Source: an uncultured Eubacteriales bacterium (GTDB taxonomy: Bacteria; Bacillota; Clostridia; Peptostreptococcales; Anaerovoracaceae). From it: a stretch of 64,000 nt of DNA. Shown piece after piece: positions 62,557-64,000 of this stretch; position 1 is the stretch's first letter, and each line of letters begins with the position of its first letter. A program made the translations under genes and the position numbers. Where the stretch lies: contig CACWSO010000001.1 of the NCBI GenBank assembly GCA_902763505.1, forward strand, positions 124,001 to 188,000, written 5' to 3'. The notes below the pieces were generated by a model. That model was not told the origin of the DNA. It searched no databases and saw only the letters and a program-made list of their open reading frames with translations.

Positions 62557-63360
62557 ATGAAGACTGGAATTATTTCACTGTTTACAAATGAGACAGAGCG
62601 TTCAACCGGCGTTGAAAACGAACTGCAGAAAAAACTCACCGCCCGCGGCTATGAAGTCGTGGAAGGTTTTCATGAAGATGCGGAACTGCTGATTTGCATC
62701 GGCGGTGACGGCGCCTTCCTGAGAACCATGCACCGCTGCGGGATTCCTGAGACACCTATCGTCGGAATCAACACCGGTCATCTTGGTTTCTTCCAGGAAG
62801 TATGGCCGGAAGATTTCGATGTTTTTCTCGAGGATTATGAACTTGGGAATTATACGATACAAAAACTCGGAACGGTTATGGGCATCGCTACGACTGCAGA
62901 TGGAAAGAAGGACACGCATATCGGTCTGAATGAGCTGGCTGTCACAGGCAGCAAATCCTATTCCATCCATCTGGATCTTTCTATAGGCGGCAAACCGATC
63001 GAGAAGTTCAGCGGCGACGGTATTCTCGTTGCCACATCAGCAGGCAGTACTGCTTACAACTACTCTCTGGGCGGTTCCATCGTCGATCCAAGACTCAACG
63101 CCCTTCAGGTGACCCCTCTTGCGCCGATGAACACAACCGCTTTCAGATCCTTCACATCCAGCATCATGCTCCCATCGGATCTGACGCTGGGCATCGTTCC
63201 TGAGGAATCAGACAAGGTCATTTACATCCATAATGACGGTATTGAAACAGCCTATTCGAACCTCAAGGAAATCGAGGTCCGCACCTCTGAAAAATGTGTC
63301 AATCTGATACGATTCAGCGACTATGACTTCTGGAGTAAAGTAAAAGACAAGTTCCTCTAA
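62557..63360 (+). CDS. nadK: NAD kinase
   Basis: Phosphorylates NAD to NADP. The 267-residue protein has the GGDGAFLRTM motif near 50-59, the VGINTGHLGFFQEVWPED block and the GDGILVATSAGSTAYNYSLGGSIVDP stretch near 151-176. It begins directly after the pepF stop and overlaps the RluA-type gene by one base. Confidence 0.95.
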   Translation: MKTGIISLFTNETERSTGVENELQKKLTARGYEVVEGFHEDAELLICIGGDGAFLRTMHRCGIPETPIVGINTGHLGFFQEVWPEDFDVFLEDYELGNYTIQKLGTVMGIATTADGKKDTHIGLNELAVTGSKSYSIHLDLSIGGKPIEKFSGDGILVATSAGSTAYNYSLGGSIVDPRLNALQVTPLAPMNTTAFRSFTSSIMLPSDLTLGIVPEESDKVIYIHNDGIETAYSNLKEIEVRTSEKCVNLIRFSDYDFWSKVKDKFL

Positions 63361-64000
63361 TGACTCAATTTCGCCACATTGTGACAAGTGAAGACGAAGG
63401 CAAGGAAGTACGCCAGATCACGCGGGAGTACTTCGATTTTTCGGCGCGCCTGCGCAACCGGATCAAGCGTGAGAAACTCACCATGAGAAACGGTGCTCCC
63501 ACAGAAGGATGGCACAAAGTCAACGCAGGCGATGAAATCAGCATTACACTCCCTGATGAGCACAGCAACTTCCCGCCGGAAGACATCCCTCTCGACATCG
63601 TATTTGAAGATGATGATCTCATGATCATTAACAAACAGCCTGGCATCGTCGTGCATCCAACGAAAGGTCATCCCTCAGGAACATGCGCCAATGGTCTGGC
63701 GAACTATATGGAGAAAACCGGAAATGTCTTTAAGATTCGTTTTGTGAACAGACTGGACAGAGATACTTCAGGACTCCTGATTGTAGCGAAAAACGCCTAC
63801 TGCCAGAACCATATTACAGATCAGATGAGAAAAAATCTCATTCATAAGAAGTACATTGCCATCGTCAAAGGCGAACTGGCCGCTGAGTCCGGCACGATCG
63901 ATCTTCCAATCGGAAGACCCGACCCGGAAGACGTAAAAAGAGGCGTCACATCAGACGGCGCCCCTTCTGTTACTCTTTATGAAGTGGTACAGCACCTCAA
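63360..64000 (+). CDS. RluA-family pseudouridine synthase (cut by window edge)
   Basis: The first 213 residues of an RNA pseudouridine synthase. The active-site motif RFVNRLDRDTSGLLIVAKN with its catalytic aspartate lies near residues 126-144, after the IINKQPGIVVHPTKGHPSGT block near 93. The N-terminus has a short S4-like region. It lies after nadK with a one-base overlap. The 3' end is outside the window, so the member (RluD/YjbO type) is not settled. Confidence 0.88.
   Translation, partial: MTQFRHIVTSEDEGKEVRQITREYFDFSARLRNRIKREKLTMRNGAPTEGWHKVNAGDEISITLPDEHSNFPPEDIPLDIVFEDDDLMIINKQPGIVVHPTKGHPSGTCANGLANYMEKTGNVFKIRFVNRLDRDTSGLLIVAKNAYCQNHITDQMRKNLIHKKYIAIVKGELAAESGTIDLPIGRPDPEDVKRGVTSDGAPSVTLYEVVQHL

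Overview
This 64 kb window is chromosomal DNA of a low-to-mid GC Gram-positive anaerobe, most likely class Clostridia. The evidence is the gene families and their order: RNase J, YlbF, IreB, Asp23-type YqhY, a two-subunit glycine dehydrogenase, clostridial IscS/IscU, a YneA-like LysM protein under LexA-type boxes, and AGGAGG-type ribosome binding sites throughout. Fermentation-type genes (thiolase, BKACE, iron alcohol dehydrogenase, sigma-54 regulator) fit an amino-acid or organic-acid fermenter. A Eubacteriales Family XIII-like organism is a guess from gene content only.

Layout. Bases 1-28.6 kb are almost all plus-strand housekeeping genes: rsfS, leuS, rnj, ylbF, efp, mltG, then tRNA U34 modification (trmR, trhP), a CNNM/CBS membrane protein, yqhY-nusB, a TsaD-like paralogue, xseA-xseB, isoprenoid genes (ispA, dxs), tlyA, an aminotransferase, mutS-mutL-miaA, a XerS-like recombinase, an exported GLUG-repeat protein, an YnbB-like PLP enzyme, a VTT membrane protein and a SOS-type LysM protein. 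A pair of back-to-back terminators separates this from a minus-strand operon (28.8-31.7 kb) with two LarC1-like proteins, a YdcZ-type transporter and an HD-domain protein.

Bases 31.8-42.6 kb form the most unusual region. A PAS/AAA+ sigma-54 activator sits beside three minus-strand transcription units, each preceded by a textbook sigma-54 promoter (GG-N10-GC). They encode a 3-hydroxyacyl-CoA dehydrogenase-like protein; an eight-step-away operon of DUF362 protein, 87-aa orphan protein, MFS carrier, thiolase, beta-keto acid cleavage enzyme (BKACE), nitroreductase and cyclase-family hydrolase; and an iron alcohol dehydrogenase. Two copies of the same dyad, TTGTTGC-N6-GCAACAA, lie about 115-135 bp upstream of two of these promoters. 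I read this as one regulon for uptake and breakdown of an unidentified organic acid through a beta-keto acid.

Bases 42.6-60.7 kb are minus-strand: ruvX, ireB, alaS, then the glycine cleavage genes (gcvT-gcvH-gcvPA-gcvPB-lpd) with a DUF1015 gene and a single-aptamer glycine riboswitch at their head, followed by a long run ending at murI (murI, an acidic hypothetical, rarD, a metallo-hydrolase, nadE, DUF896, iscS, iscU, an Fe-S aldo-keto reductase). Divergent promoters at 60.7 kb start the plus-strand pepF-nadK-rluA group, the last gene being cut by the window edge.

No rRNA, tRNA, CRISPR array, insertion sequence or prophage was seen. The region 57-60 kb and all other intergenic gaps are shorter than 300 bases; the three largest (28570-28807, 32735-32995, 41151-41404) hold terminators or regulatory sites listed below.
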